From NCBI RefSeq assembly GCF_014873495.1, contig NZ_JADBGF010000001.1, forward strand, positions 434,001-498,000: a DNA stretch of 64,000 nt, read 5' to 3'. Below the pieces are notes generated by a model. It ran no database searches, was not told where the DNA came from, and was given only the letters and a program-made list of their open reading frames with translations. The position numbers were made by a program, and so were the translations under genes. Each line of letters starts with the position of its first letter. The stretch's first letter is position 1. Positions 51,970 to 61,286 of this stretch are shown here, piece after piece. This DNA comes from Streptomyces stelliscabiei. Its GTDB lineage: Bacteria; Actinomycetota; Actinomycetes; Streptomycetales; Streptomycetaceae.

Positions 51970-53234
51970 CGCGGTGCCGCTCCCGATGTGCCGACCTCGA
52001 CCGCGGTCGCCCACGCCCGCAGGCCGTCGTCCACCGCGGTCTCGTCGATGACGAGTGCCGGGATCATGCGTACGACCTGGTTCCAGGCGCCGCACTGCAG
52101 CAGGAGCAGGCCCTCGTCGACGGCGGCGCGCTGCACGCGGGCGGCGGTCTCGGCGTCGGGGCTGCCGTCCTCGGTGACGAACTCGGTGGCGAGCATGAGG
52201 CCGAGGCCGCGCACGTCGCCGATACCGGGCGTCCGGTCGGCGACCTCCTCCAGCCCCTGGCGCAGCCGCTTGCCCATGGCCTCGGCGTTCTCGACGAGCT
52301 TCTCGTCGCGTACGACGTCGAGGGTGGCGCACGCCGCGGCGCAGGCGACGGCGTTCGCCCCGTACGTCCCGCCCTGCGAGCCGGGCCACGCCTTGCTCAT
52401 CAGCTCCTCGGAGGCGGCGATGCCCGACAGGGGGAAGCCGCTGGCCAGGCCCTTGGCGGTGACGAGGATGTCCGGGGTGACGCCGAAGTGGTCGTGTCCC
52501 CAGAAGCGGCCGGTACGGCCGACACCGGTCTGCACCTCGTCGAGCACGAGAAGGAAGCCGTGGCGGTCCGCCCGCTCGCGCAGGCCCTCCATGAAGGTGC
52601 GGTTCGCGGGGACATAGCCCCCCTCGCCGAGGACCGGCTCGACGATGATCGCGGCCGTGTCGGCGGGCGAGGAGATCGTCTGAAGGGTGTAGTCCAGTTC
52701 GTTCAGGGCGAAGCGGGTCGCGGTCTCCTCGTCCCAGCCGTAGCGATAGGCCGACGGGAAGGGGGTGACGACCACGCCGCTCATCAGCGGGGAGAAACCG
52801 GAGCGGAAACGAGTACCGGAGGTCGTCATGGAGGCGGCGGCGACCGTGCGGCCGTGGAAGCCGCCGTGACAGACGATGACGTTCGGGCGCCCGGTGGCCT
52901 GGCGGGCCAGGCGCAGCGCGGCCTCCACCGCCTCGCTTCCGGAGTTGGTGAAGAACAGGCTGTCCAGGCCGGCCGGCAGCACCTCGCCGAGCTTGTCGAC
53001 CAGGCGGCGCAGCGGCTCGTGCATGACCGTCGTGTACTGGCCGTGGATCAGCGAGCCCACCTGCTCCTGGGCCGCCGCCACGACCTTGGGGTGGCAGTGG
53101 CCGGTGCTGGTGACGCCGATGCCGGCGGTGAAGTCGAGGTAGCGGCGGCCGTCCTGGTCGAAGAGGTGGACGCCCTCGCCCCGGGCCGCCACCACGGGCG
53201 TAGCCTGGCGAAGGTGCGGCGACAGTGCGGTCAT
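51966..53234 (-). CDS. Class-III aminotransferase, 4-aminobutyrate-type
   Basis: From ATG 53234 (GGGAGAC 6 nt upstream) the protein is 422 aa. It has TSTGHCHPKVVAAAQEQVGSLIHGQYTTVMHEPL, FFTNSGSEAVEAALRLARQATGR, CHGGFHGRTVAAASMTTS, IIVEPVLGEGGYVPANR, LDEVQTGVGRTGRFWGH and the PLP lysine in LVTAKGLASGFPLSG. These features fit GabT-like enzymes. It is the first gene of the operon and diverges from PucR over 261 bp. PucR-type regulators next to GABA aminotransferases are known in actinobacteria (GabR of Corynebacterium). Confidence 0.9.
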   Translation of the reverse strand: MTALSPHLRQATPVVAARGEGVHLFDQDGRRYLDFTAGIGVTSTGHCHPKVVAAAQEQVGSLIHGQYTTVMHEPLRRLVDKLGEVLPAGLDSLFFTNSGSEAVEAALRLARQATGRPNVIVCHGGFHGRTVAAASMTTSGTRFRSGFSPLMSGVVVTPFPSAYRYGWDEETATRFALNELDYTLQTISSPADTAAIIVEPVLGEGGYVPANRTFMEGLRERADRHGFLLVLDEVQTGVGRTGRFWGHDHFGVTPDILVTAKGLASGFPLSGIAASEELMSKAWPGSQGGTYGANAVACAAACATLDVVRDEKLVENAEAMGKRLRQGLEEVADRTPGIGDVRGLGLMLATEFVTEDGSPDAETAARVQRAAVDEGLLLLQCGAWNQVVRMIPALVIDETAVDDGLRAWATAVEVGTSGAAPR

Positions 53235-53495
53235 GTTCGTCTCCCGGCCTCGGTGTTCGGTCTGCTGCGGTCCGCTGCGGTCTCCCGAGCATCCCCGCGG
53301 GCGGCGGGTGCGCCAACGCGCGATCTGTCCGGCCGGTACGCGACATCCGGACGTTGTGTCAGCCCCGTCGGTGGGCACGCCGGGCACCGATCACTCACGG
53401 ACCGCTCTTGCGCAGGTCAGAGACGCTTGTCACTGTGGCCGGGCACTCTCCCGGGCTCCGGGCCGAGTTCGAGCAGGGACCCTCATGGAGAGACC

Positions 53496-55121
53496 GTGAA
53501 CGACAACCACCCGGCCGGCCAGGGGCCCGCCCGTCCGCTCACCGTGGCCGATGTCCTGGCGCTTCCCGTCCTGGCCGCCGGACTGCCCCAGGTCGTCACC
53601 GGCATGGCGGACATGGACCGACCGGTCCGGTGGGTCCACATCACCGAGCTGACCGACCCCGCGTCGTTCCTCAGAGGCGGCGAACTCGTCCTCACCACCG
53701 GAATGCCCCTGCCGCAGGACGCGGCCGGCGTGCGCCGGTATGTCGACGAACTCGCCGACGTCGGCGCCGCGGCCCTGGTCATCGAACTCGTACGCCGCTA
53801 TCACCGCCCGCCGGAGCCTCTCGTCGACGCATGCCGCCGTCGCGGCCTGCCCCTCGTCGCTCTGGCCAAGGACGTCAACTTCCTGGAGGTCACTCAGGTC
53901 GTGCACGCGCTCCTGCTCGGCAACCAGGTGGAGGCGATGCGCCGCACGCAGCGCATCCACGAGGCATTCACCACCCTGACTCTGCGCGGTGCCGGGCCGG
54001 AGGAGGTGGTGCGAGCGGCGGCGGAGATGAGTGGGCGCACGGTCGTCCTGGAGAACCTGGTACACCAGGCCCTGATCTGCGAGCCGTCCGGGCTCACGGT
54101 CGAGGAGGCACTCGCCGACTGGGAACGGCGCTCCAGGGCCACCGGGCCTGGCGACAGCACGGCGGTACGCGCTCCGGAGGGCTGGCTGACCGCCTCCGTC
54201 GAGTACCAGGGCGAGCGCTGGGGTCGTGTGGCCATGCTCCCGGCGCGCACCGAAGGCGCAGCGTTCGGGCCGGAGGAGATCACCCTGCTGGAGAGGACCG
54301 CGATGGCCCTGACCGTCGCGCGCCTCATCCACCCCACTCCATGGGAAAGCACCGCGCACCGCAACGCCCTGCGCGACCTCGTGGAGCAGCGCCACCGCTC
54401 CGCGGGGGACGCCCGCGCCCGCTGCTCCGCACTGGGCCTGCCGGCCGATCGCGGCCACTTCGTCGCAACCTTGGTGGATCTGCGTGCGGGGGAAGGGGTG
54501 CCCGAGATCGAGTCCCTTCTGCTGCGGGAGCTGAGTATGGCGGGCGCGCCGGCCCTGGTCGGCGAACTGGCCCCCGACCGCCTCGGTATCCTGCTGGCTC
54601 TGCGCGCCTCCCGGACCTGGCGCCCCCTCGTCGAGCGTCTGTCCGGCTCGGTACTGAGCTTGGCCCCGGAGGCGGTCGTGAGTGTCGGCTCCGAGGTCAC
54701 GGATCTCACCGAGACCGCCCGCTCCTTCCGCGAGGCGGCCCGCGTCGCCGAGGCCACGCCACCCCGTCAGCCTCTGCCGTCGGACCGCTCCTTCCACGAG
54801 CTGTCCGACATCGGTCTGCGCCGCCTGCTGTACGCCGTCCGTGAGGACGCCCGGATCCAGGAGTACACCGAACGGCAGCTCCGGCGCCTGATCGACCACG
54901 ACACCCAGCACGGCACCGACCTGTTGACGACCCTGCGCCACTACCTCGACGCGGCCGGCAACAAAACGACCGCCGCCCGTCGGGGAGGCCTCTCCCGCGA
55001 AACCATGTACCAACGGCTGCGCACCATCGAGCGTCTCCTCGCCCGTGACCTCGAAGCGGGCGACCAGCGCACCGAGCTCCACGTGGCACTCACAGCACTC
55101 GATGTGTCTCGGGCCGGCTGA
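53496..55121 (+). CDS. PucR-family transcriptional regulator
   Basis: From GTG 53496 (GGAGAG just upstream) the protein is 541 aa. The N-terminal PucR ligand domain contains LTVADVLALPVLAAGLPQVVTGMADMDRPVRWVHITELTDPASFLRGGELVLTTGMPL, the middle region is GGDEF/GAF-like, and the C-terminal HTH_30 helix is TLRHYLDAAGNKTTAARRGGLSRETMYQRLRTIERLL. Family members sense purine or amino-acid intermediates and usually activate. It diverges from the GABA-type aminotransferase operon, which it probably controls. Confidence 0.9.
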   Translation: MNDNHPAGQGPARPLTVADVLALPVLAAGLPQVVTGMADMDRPVRWVHITELTDPASFLRGGELVLTTGMPLPQDAAGVRRYVDELADVGAAALVIELVRRYHRPPEPLVDACRRRGLPLVALAKDVNFLEVTQVVHALLLGNQVEAMRRTQRIHEAFTTLTLRGAGPEEVVRAAAEMSGRTVVLENLVHQALICEPSGLTVEEALADWERRSRATGPGDSTAVRAPEGWLTASVEYQGERWGRVAMLPARTEGAAFGPEEITLLERTAMALTVARLIHPTPWESTAHRNALRDLVEQRHRSAGDARARCSALGLPADRGHFVATLVDLRAGEGVPEIESLLLRELSMAGAPALVGELAPDRLGILLALRASRTWRPLVERLSGSVLSLAPEAVVSVGSEVTDLTETARSFREAARVAEATPPRQPLPSDRSFHELSDIGLRRLLYAVREDARIQEYTERQLRRLIDHDTQHGTDLLTTLRHYLDAAGNKTTAARRGGLSRETMYQRLRTIERLLARDLEAGDQRTELHVALTALDVSRAG

Positions 55122-55489
55122 CGTAGCGGCCCGGTCCGGCTGATGACAGGGACGCTGCACCGTCGTAGCTCAGCAAGGGGGTGTGCGTGTCGGTTGAGCG
55201 CGGCCTCTTGAGCGCATCGACGCTGTCCCTTCCGCCCATGGTCTGTCATGGGCATCCGCGACGAGGAGCACCGGCCGATGCGTACGGACCTGCGGACCTC
55301 CGTGGCGGACGGCTCGCACCGCACCGCCTGAAGCGAGTCCCCGAGGGCGCCGAAACGCCCGTCCCTACACCCACTGCCTGCTCACCGACAGCCCGGCACT
55401 GACCCGGCACCCTTCGGCAAGGGGCACGACCGGTATTTCTCCATCCGGCTCGACGAATACGCCTGCGGCGCCCCGGTCGGACGGCTGCC
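55122..55489. other. Intergenic stretch after pucR
   Basis: No supported gene or obvious terminator. Frames are short and Arg/Pro-rich. Confidence 0.35.
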
Positions 55490-55640
55490 GAAGCATCGGC
55501 GTCGAGCCGTACCTGCCGGGCCTGCCGGCCGATGTCGACGCCGTCGCCCGGCACGCGGCGGACGGCCGCCGCCGACACGTCCTGATCAACCACACCGCGG
55601 GCGCCGTACCCCTGCCGAATCTGGCCCACAGCGGACGATG
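55490..55640 (+). pseudogene. Possible C-terminal scrap of a GH42-type beta-galactosidase
   Basis: The frame SIGVEPYLPGLPADVDAVARHAADGRRRHVLINHTAGAVPLPNLA resembles the C-terminal beta-sandwich of GH42 beta-galactosidases (INHT and a PGLPxxVxAVxRxxxDG pattern). It has no start, no catalytic domain and no partner. The identification rests on a short match. Confidence 0.35.
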
Positions 55641-55649
55641 CCGAGGAGT

Positions 55650-55880
55650 GGTCAGGGTCACATGTTCGAACGAGAAGCAGCCATACTCGGACCTGGCGCC
55701 GCCGCTGACCACGCCGAAGCAGGTCTGCCGCCGATGACCGAGCTGGCCGCCGCTGTCGCCCAGGGTCACACCGATGCCGCCGCCCGCGCAGAACACCGAT
55801 CCGGCCTTCAGCGAGGTGGCCTGCACGCCGTCGAAGTCCCCAAGGCGATGCCTTTGCGGCCCGCGCACCCGCACACCCCC
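55650..55880 (-). pseudogene. Possible trypsin-like serine protease scrap
   Basis: The minus strand reads KAGSVFCAGGG..., then GDSGGQL at about 55760-55746 and CFGVVSGGARSEYGC, the order around the active-site Ser of trypsin-fold proteases. His and Asp regions are not present. It is immediately beside the M20 gene's 3' end. Tentative. Confidence 0.3.
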
Positions 55881-55915
55881 GTCCCCCCGAGGCTGCGCGC
55901 ACGGGCTCGGCGGTA

Positions 55916-57190
55916 CTACTCGGCGCCGACCGCACGCAGCGTGGCGAGCACCAGTGCCCGGGTGACGGTGACGATTTCGCTGACTCGGACCTGTTCCTGC
56001 GGGCCGTGCGCGAGGCGTACGTCGCCGGGGCCGTACTGCAGGGTGGGGATCCCCGCCCCCGAATACAACCGCAGGTCGCTGCCGTAGGGAGCGCCTCGCT
56101 CCGGCGGTCGTGAGCCGCCGGTGACGTCGGCGTGCGCGTCGCCGACCAGGGCTGCGAGCGGGTGTCCGGCGGGCAGCCGTCCGCTGGCGAACTGGCCTCC
56201 GGGCCACGTCACCGTGGCGGGGTGCGCGCGCAGCCACGGATCAGCCGCACAGGCTTCGGCCACGCACACCTCCAGTTCGGTGCGCGCCTGGACCGGATCC
56301 TCGCCCAGCCGGACACCCAGTCTTCCCTCGGCCAGCAGCAGGTCGGGCACGCTGCTGGCCCAGTCGCCGGCCCGGACGGTGCCCACGGACAGCGGGTAGG
56401 GAATGGGGTATTCGGCCATCAGCGGGTCGGCGCCGGTGTTGCGGCGGGCTTCGAGACGGGCGAGCGCGCGGTGGATGGGCAGGTAGGCGTCGACGGCGCT
56501 CATGCCCGCGTACCGGGTGCTGCCGTGAGTGGCACGGCCGGGTACCGCGAGACGGAAGGTCAGGGCGCCGGCGTTCGCGGTCATGAGCGCGCCGCTGGTC
56601 GGTTCCGTGATGATGCAGGCATCACCGGTGTGGCCGCGTTCGAGGGTGCCGAACGCTCCGAGTCCGCCGTCCTCCTCGCTGACCACGAAGTGCGCGGACA
56701 CCTGGCCGCGCAGCCTCACGCCCGCTCGGCGTATCGCGGCCAGGGCGGCGAGTATCGCCACCACGCCCGCCTTCATGTCGCACGCTCCTCGTGCGTGCAC
56801 CACGTCCCCGGTAACCCGGGGGCGAAAGGGGTCGCCCTCCCATCGCGCCAGGTCCCCGGAAGGGACGACGTCGACGTGTCCCTGGAGGACCAGGGTCGAC
56901 CCGTCGCCCTGGGGCCGCGTACCACCCACCAGGCCCCACGCCTCCGTGCGCGGGGCCTCGCTGCCGGGAAATTGGGGATGGGCACGTAGCTCGGGCAGGT
57001 TCATGGACCACAGGTCGACATCGAGGTCCATCCGCTCCAGGTGCCGGGCCAGGACATGCTGCATCTCGGACTCCGCGCCGCTCCCCGTCACGCTCGGAAC
57101 AACGAGAAGTTCCAGCAGCAACCGGCCGATGGCCGCCTCGTCCACCGCGGCCAGTGCCGAGGCTTCCCCATCGCTCAGGCTTGCTGTCAT
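55916..57190 (-). CDS. M20-family metallo-deacylase (ArgE/DapE type)
   Basis: The 424-aa protein has the di-zinc set: His-Val-Asp in LQGHVDVVPSG, the bridging Asp in GACDMKAGVVA, Glu-Glu in VSEEDGGLGAFG, Glu in CIITEPTSG and the final His in RLAHGPQEQVRVSEI. It also has a dimerisation lid (GRATHGSTRYAGMSAVDAYL). Acetylornithine deacetylases and related N-acyl amino-acid hydrolases share this layout. ATG 57190 was chosen because the longer in-frame ATG at 57217 lacks a ribosome site. It diverges from the Lrp-type regulator, which likely controls it. Confidence 0.87.
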   Translation of the reverse strand: MTASLSDGEASALAAVDEAAIGRLLLELLVVPSVTGSGAESEMQHVLARHLERMDLDVDLWSMNLPELRAHPQFPGSEAPRTEAWGLVGGTRPQGDGSTLVLQGHVDVVPSGDLARWEGDPFRPRVTGDVVHARGACDMKAGVVAILAALAAIRRAGVRLRGQVSAHFVVSEEDGGLGAFGTLERGHTGDACIITEPTSGALMTANAGALTFRLAVPGRATHGSTRYAGMSAVDAYLPIHRALARLEARRNTGADPLMAEYPIPYPLSVGTVRAGDWASSVPDLLLAEGRLGVRLGEDPVQARTELEVCVAEACAADPWLRAHPATVTWPGGQFASGRLPAGHPLAALVGDAHADVTGGSRPPERGAPYGSDLRLYSGAGIPTLQYGPGDVRLAHGPQEQVRVSEIVTVTRALVLATLRAVGAE

Positions 57191-57360
57191 CTCAACACTG
57201 CTCCCGGCACGTGACATCAGAACAAGCCGGAGACTATGTTCGGCTGGTTGACGCAAGCAATCGCCATTTACTGCTGCCCTCTGTCGATTTCTTGCAATGT
57301 CAGCGTGTGCGTGGCGAATCCGTGCGTCGCGTCACAGGTTCCGACGTCTGGAGTGGGGTC

Positions 57361-57798
57361 ATGGACGCCATCGATCAAGCGATCATCCGCTACGTGCTGC
57401 ACAACGCACGTGCCACCTACGCCGACATCGGGAAGGCGGCCGGGCTGTCCGCGCCCGCCGCCAAGCGACGTCTCGACCGTCTGGAGGCCACAGGCGCGAT
57501 CCGCGGTTACACCGCGCTCATCGACCCCCAGGCGTTGGCCTGGCACACCGAGGCTTTCGTCGAGGTCTACTGCACCGGCAATCCCACCCCCGCCGAACTA
57601 CGCCAAGCCCTCGAAAACATCCCCGAGGTCGTCGAAGCGTGCACCGTCTCTGGCGCCGCCGACGCAGTCGTCCACATGCTCGCCAGAGACATCCCCCACC
57701 TGGAACAGGCCATCCAACGCGTGCGCGCCACAGCTCCTATCGAACGGACCGAGAGCGCCATCGTGCTCTCCCGGCTGTTGAACCGGCCTCGCGTGTGA
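57361..57798 (+). CDS. Lrp/AsnC-family regulator
   Basis: The 145-aa protein has the N-terminal helix-turn-helix AIDQAIIRYVLHNARATYADIGKAAGLSAPAAKRRLDRLEATGAIRGYTALID and the RAM ligand domain AFVEVYCTGNPTPAELRQALENIPEVVEACTVSGAADAVVHMLARDI. ATG 57361 has GGAGTGGGG upstream. The 170-bp gap to the divergent M20 gene is locally A/T-rich and includes GCAAG (57253-57257) and CTTGC (57291-57295), a possible Lrp site. It would sense an amino acid and tune the deacylase. Confidence 0.9.
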   Translation: MDAIDQAIIRYVLHNARATYADIGKAAGLSAPAAKRRLDRLEATGAIRGYTALIDPQALAWHTEAFVEVYCTGNPTPAELRQALENIPEVVEACTVSGAADAVVHMLARDIPHLEQAIQRVRATAPIERTESAIVLSRLLNRPRV

Positions 57799-58680
57799 TC
57801 GACACCATGGGATCACCGCGAATGCAGAGACTCGCGTCGTGCACCGGCCAACGGTGACACCAAAAGGGGCCGCTCAAACGCTCAGTCACAGATCTGGGGA
57901 TGGCCGGCGGAGTGGTTGAGCAAATCTGGGGTTGGCCCACTGGCCTCATCAGAGGTGCACTGCGATGGAGCGGCTGCGGTGACCTGCGACTTCTTCGGCC
58001 AGGAGGTGGGGCCCGTACGGGTCAGACGCTGTCGCGGTGACGGACCAGGCGGACCCGGACGTCACCCTTCGCCTGACCGAGTCCGTCCGGACCGCCGGTC
58101 CCGGCGGCGGGCCGTCACCGCACATCCCTCACCGGTGCGGGCCGTTCAGCGGGTGTCACGCCAGGCGCGCCGTCAGCGCGCGACACCGCCGGGGGACGTC
58201 GGCGGGGGCGGTCGGGGCGGGCACGGTGCCAGCGTGCGAGTGTGTCGCATCGGCCAGAGGCGTCTCGGGCAACGCACGGGACACCTGTCGGTGGCCGGAC
58301 TGAGTGCCATGCGACCCGGCTCCCGCACCAGGCTGTGCCCTTGCCTACGCACCCACCCCGCGGGCAAGGGCAAACGCTGCGGCATGGCGAGCGCGACGGC
58401 ATCGCACTGATCGAGCGGCGGTCAGCGGGCGGCCGGCCGGTCACCCCCGCGCGGCTGGCGGACGCGACCGCCTTGAGCTGCGCGTTGGCCGTATGGAACG
58501 CCGCAGGTCGTCTCGCCTTCGAGCAGGTACCGAACCGGCTTCAGCGTCGCTGCGCCGGGGCTCCCGCTGGCATCGCCGCCGCACTGACGGCGGCACGGGC
58601 GCGGAGGCCCCGCCGACGCGCGACCGAGCCGCCGACTGTTCTCTCAAGCCAGTCGGCCGTCGCGCTCACGCCAGGTCTTG
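57799..58680. other. Gene-poor stretch
   Basis: A plus-strand frame from about 58390 to 58620 (GIALIERRSAGGRPVTPARLADATALSCALAVWNAAG) is coherent for some 70 codons but has no recognised family, start or ribosome site. Nothing else is supported. Confidence 0.35.
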
Positions 58681-59178
58681 CTAGGTGATGTCGCCGGAGT
58701 CGTCGTCGTTGTCGGCGTACCACCAGCTAGCGCACTGCTGGCTGCCGTTGCGCCGCAGGCAGGCCCGCACACCGTGGTGTGCTCCATCGATCCGTTCAGT
58801 TTGCACGAAGCCGTCGCGGGACGCGGTCGTCTCGCAGTAGTCATAGGAGCCCGCCTGCGAGTTGTTCCACCAGTAGTGCTCCGCACTTCCCGTGGCGACT
58901 CTGTGGGTCCGGTGGATGGAGAGGACGTCCCCGGCTCTTGCGCCGACCGTCTGGAAGAACGCGGCTCCGTTCCTCCGCTCGCTGTACAGCTTGATGGTCG
59001 CGCCGTGAAGTGTCACGGGATAGTGGGTTTTGATCTCGGCTGTCACCAGGATGTTGTTGTTCCGGTGACAGGCGTTCGCGGCGTGGGCGGTCGTCGGCGC
59101 AAGCAGCGGCACGGTTGTGGCCATGACAAGCGCGCCCATGACAGCGGCGTAGGTTCTGGATCTCATGCGGTGGATCAA
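58681..59178 (-). CDS. Small secreted protein of unknown function
   Basis: The 165-aa protein has a Sec signal peptide (RSRTYAAVMGALVMATTVPLLAPTTAHA, cleavage after AHA). The mature part carries four cysteines (Cys in ANACHRN, DYCETT, RACLRR, QQCASW) that could form two disulfides. Aromatic segments SAEHYWWNNSQAGSYDY and ASWWYADNDDDSGD suggest a compact beta domain. The best start is TTG 59178 with AAGGGGAAG about 3 nt ahead; ATG 59166 lacks a ribosome site. No family is recognised. Confidence 0.75.
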   Translation of the reverse strand: MIHRMRSRTYAAVMGALVMATTVPLLAPTTAHAANACHRNNNILVTAEIKTHYPVTLHGATIKLYSERRNGAAFFQTVGARAGDVLSIHRTHRVATGSAEHYWWNNSQAGSYDYCETTASRDGFVQTERIDGAHHGVRACLRRNGSQQCASWWYADNDDDSGDIT

Positions 59179-59571
59179 GGCTTCCCCTTACTTACCTCGC
59201 CCCAGAGGGCGTTGGTCACCACTCAGACGCACGAAGGCAGCGAATGGTTGTGGCCACTTCCCGCTCACCCTCGGCGGCGGAAGTAGGACTGCGGCGACGG
59301 ATCGGAAGCCGGTGTCACACAGGCCCAGTCGGCACGCGGCCTTCCACCGCAGGCCACATCATGGACCGCGTTGTCGCCGACCAACTGCCGATTCCGACCT
59401 CACCCGCAACGGAACCTCAACAACCCAAGTCAGCGGTTGAGTTGACGCATCCGTCCATCCGCCGGTGACCGGCATCAGTGACGTGTTGCTTGGCAGGGAT
59501 TTGGCATGGAGATGCGGGATCCGAAGGTATGCGCTTGCCTAGCTTTTACTCCACGCGACTAGCGTGCATCC
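59179..59571. promoter_or_regulatory. Divergent promoter region with probable leaderless promoter
   Basis: TAGCGT at 59560-59565 sits exactly 6 nt before the ATG of the aldo/keto reductase, as in leaderless messages. A TTGCCT at 59535-59540 gives a 19-nt spacer, longer than normal and typical of MerR-type activated promoters. No gene is supported in the remainder. Confidence 0.45.
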
Positions 59572-60564
59572 ATGAAGTACACGCAGCTCGGACGCACGGG
59601 ACTCAAGGTCAGCCGGCTTGTCCTCGGCACCATGAACTTCGGTCCGCAGACCAATGAGGCCGACAGTCACGCGATCATGGACGCGGCACTGGACGCCGGC
59701 ATCAACCTCTTCGACACGGCGGACGTGTATGGCTGGGGCGAGAACAAGGGCCGTACCGAAACCATCATCGGCAACTGGTTCGCCAAGGGCGGCCGGCGGC
59801 GCGACAAGGTCGTCCTTGCCACCAAGGTGTACGGCAACATGGGCGCGGACGACGCGGCGTGGCCCAACCACGAGAAGCTGTCGGCGGTGAACATCCGGCG
59901 CGCCGTGGACGCATCGCTCCAGCGGCTCCAGACCGACCACATCGACATCTACCAGTTCCACCACATCGACCGGGACACCCCGTTCGAGGAGATCTGGCAG
60001 GCCGTCGACGTACTGATCCAGCAGGGAAAGATTCTCTACGTCGGGTCCTCCAACTTCCCGGGCTACAAGATCGCCCAGGCGAACGAGATCGCCGCCCGTC
60101 GCGGCGGCACCATCGGCCTCGTGAGCGAGCAGTGCCTGTACAACCTCTACGAGCGCCGCGCCGAGATGGAGGTGATTCCGGCCGCGCAGGAGTACGGCCT
60201 CGGTGTCATCCCGTGGTCGCCGCTACACGGCGGTGCGCTCGGCGGCGTGTTGAAGAAGCAGGTCGAGGGCGGTCGGCGCAGCGAGGGGCGGGCCGCGGGC
60301 GCCATGTCCGGCCCTGAGGTACATGCGAAGATCCAGGCATACGAGGACCTGCTCGACAAGCACGGTCTGGAGCCCGGTGAGGCCGCCCTGGCCTGGCTGC
60401 TCACCCGTCCCGGCGTGACCGGCCCGATCGTCGGCCCGCGCACGTTGGAACAGCTCGAATCCGCCCTGCACGCCGTCGAGTTGCAGCTGAGCGAGGAGTT
60501 GTTGGCCGGGTTGGACGAGATCTTCCCGGGACCGGGACCGTCTCCAGAGGCCTTCGCCTGGTAG
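59572..60564 (+). CDS. Aldo/keto reductase (AKR, YghZ/Kv-beta-like)
   Basis: The 330-aa TIM-barrel protein starts MKYTQLGRTGLKVSRLVLGTMNFG. It has the tetrad Asp/Tyr in LFDTADVYGWGENKG, Lys in LATKVYGNM and His in IYQFHHIDRDTP, with the NADPH-binding end PIVGPRTLEQLESALHAVELQL. It differs clearly from the AKR at 33908-34846. No ribosome site precedes the ATG and a TAGCGT lies 6 nt upstream, so the mRNA is probably leaderless. It stands alone; a stress-response or detoxifying role is typical but not demonstrated. Confidence 0.9.
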   Translation: MKYTQLGRTGLKVSRLVLGTMNFGPQTNEADSHAIMDAALDAGINLFDTADVYGWGENKGRTETIIGNWFAKGGRRRDKVVLATKVYGNMGADDAAWPNHEKLSAVNIRRAVDASLQRLQTDHIDIYQFHHIDRDTPFEEIWQAVDVLIQQGKILYVGSSNFPGYKIAQANEIAARRGGTIGLVSEQCLYNLYERRAEMEVIPAAQEYGLGVIPWSPLHGGALGGVLKKQVEGGRRSEGRAAGAMSGPEVHAKIQAYEDLLDKHGLEPGEAALAWLLTRPGVTGPIVGPRTLEQLESALHAVELQLSEELLAGLDEIFPGPGPSPEAFAW

Positions 60565-60609
60565 CGGTGGCAGCCGCTTGGTTCGCAGTCGCCGCCACCG
60601 TCGCCGAGG

Positions 60610-61180
60610 CAGGTGCGGCGCTCGGCCTGCCGAGTGGCTGCCATTCATGACGACCTTGCCACGCAGGAGTCACTGCCCTGCGAGCAGGTCGTCCATGTCG
60701 GTTGTCCCCCTGCACACATCGAACGGGCCGCTCGGGCGCACGGCATCACCCTGGTCGCCCCGGTGGTCCTCGACAACAGCAGCCAGGCCAAGGCTGGCTC
60801 GTCGAGCTTCCCCAGCTCGGCCCTCCCCGTCGACTGGGACGACCATCAGGCATCTCACCTCCGCCACCCGGCCGAGAGCCCTCGCCCCGCTGCCCACCCG
60901 CGAACTCCACGAGATCCAGACGCACGACAGACTCGACCAGATGAACGAAGAGTGGCAGTACCGCTACACGATCCGGGCCAGCATCGAAGCCGCCCCCCTC
61001 TCGCAGTACGGCCGCGCCCACGGTTCTGCACGCCGCTTCTCGCTACCGCGGCCAGAAGAATCTCGCGTCCGGCACGTGCGCGCCACGCCGGCCGGCGACA
61101 TCGCCCGTGTCGCGGACCGGCTCGGCACCGGACCCGGAACCCGACGCCGGACCACCCGCTTCGCACCCTGTGCTCAGCCG
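60610..61180 (+). pseudogene. IS1182-family transposase remnant
   Basis: Segments in shifting frames read DDLATQESLPCEQVVHVGCPPAHIERAARAHGITLVAP, SSQAKAGSSSF, DWDDHQ and ELHEIQTHDRLDQMNEEWQYRYTIRASIEA, the C-terminal DDE portion of IS1182 transposases (including the E-x-RYTIRAxxE segment). Frames change at least twice, and no terminal repeats were found. It lies between the aldo/keto reductase and the edge of the peptide-biosynthesis genes. Confidence 0.75.
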
Positions 61181-61229
61181 CATGACCCCGCCAACATCAC
61201 CAACAGAGTGACGGTATCGGCGCACCCTG

Positions 61230-61277
61230 GCCCTGGGGATCTGACCGCAGCCGCGCCGCTTGTCCCGTCCCCAGGGC
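61230..61277 (-). terminator. Inverted repeat after the aminotransferase of the peptide cluster
   Basis: GCCCTGGGGA (61230-61239) and TCCCCAGGGC (61268-61277) form a perfect 10-bp stem with a 28-nt loop, starting 10 bp beyond the stop of the minus-strand EctB-like gene. It probably ends that operon. Confidence 0.5.
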
Positions 61278-61286
61278 GTCGGATGA

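Noticed and set aside
57799..58680. Plus-strand frames after the Lrp gene as coding
   Set aside because: No family, start or ribosome site could be supported; several overlapping frames are equally open owing to high G/C.
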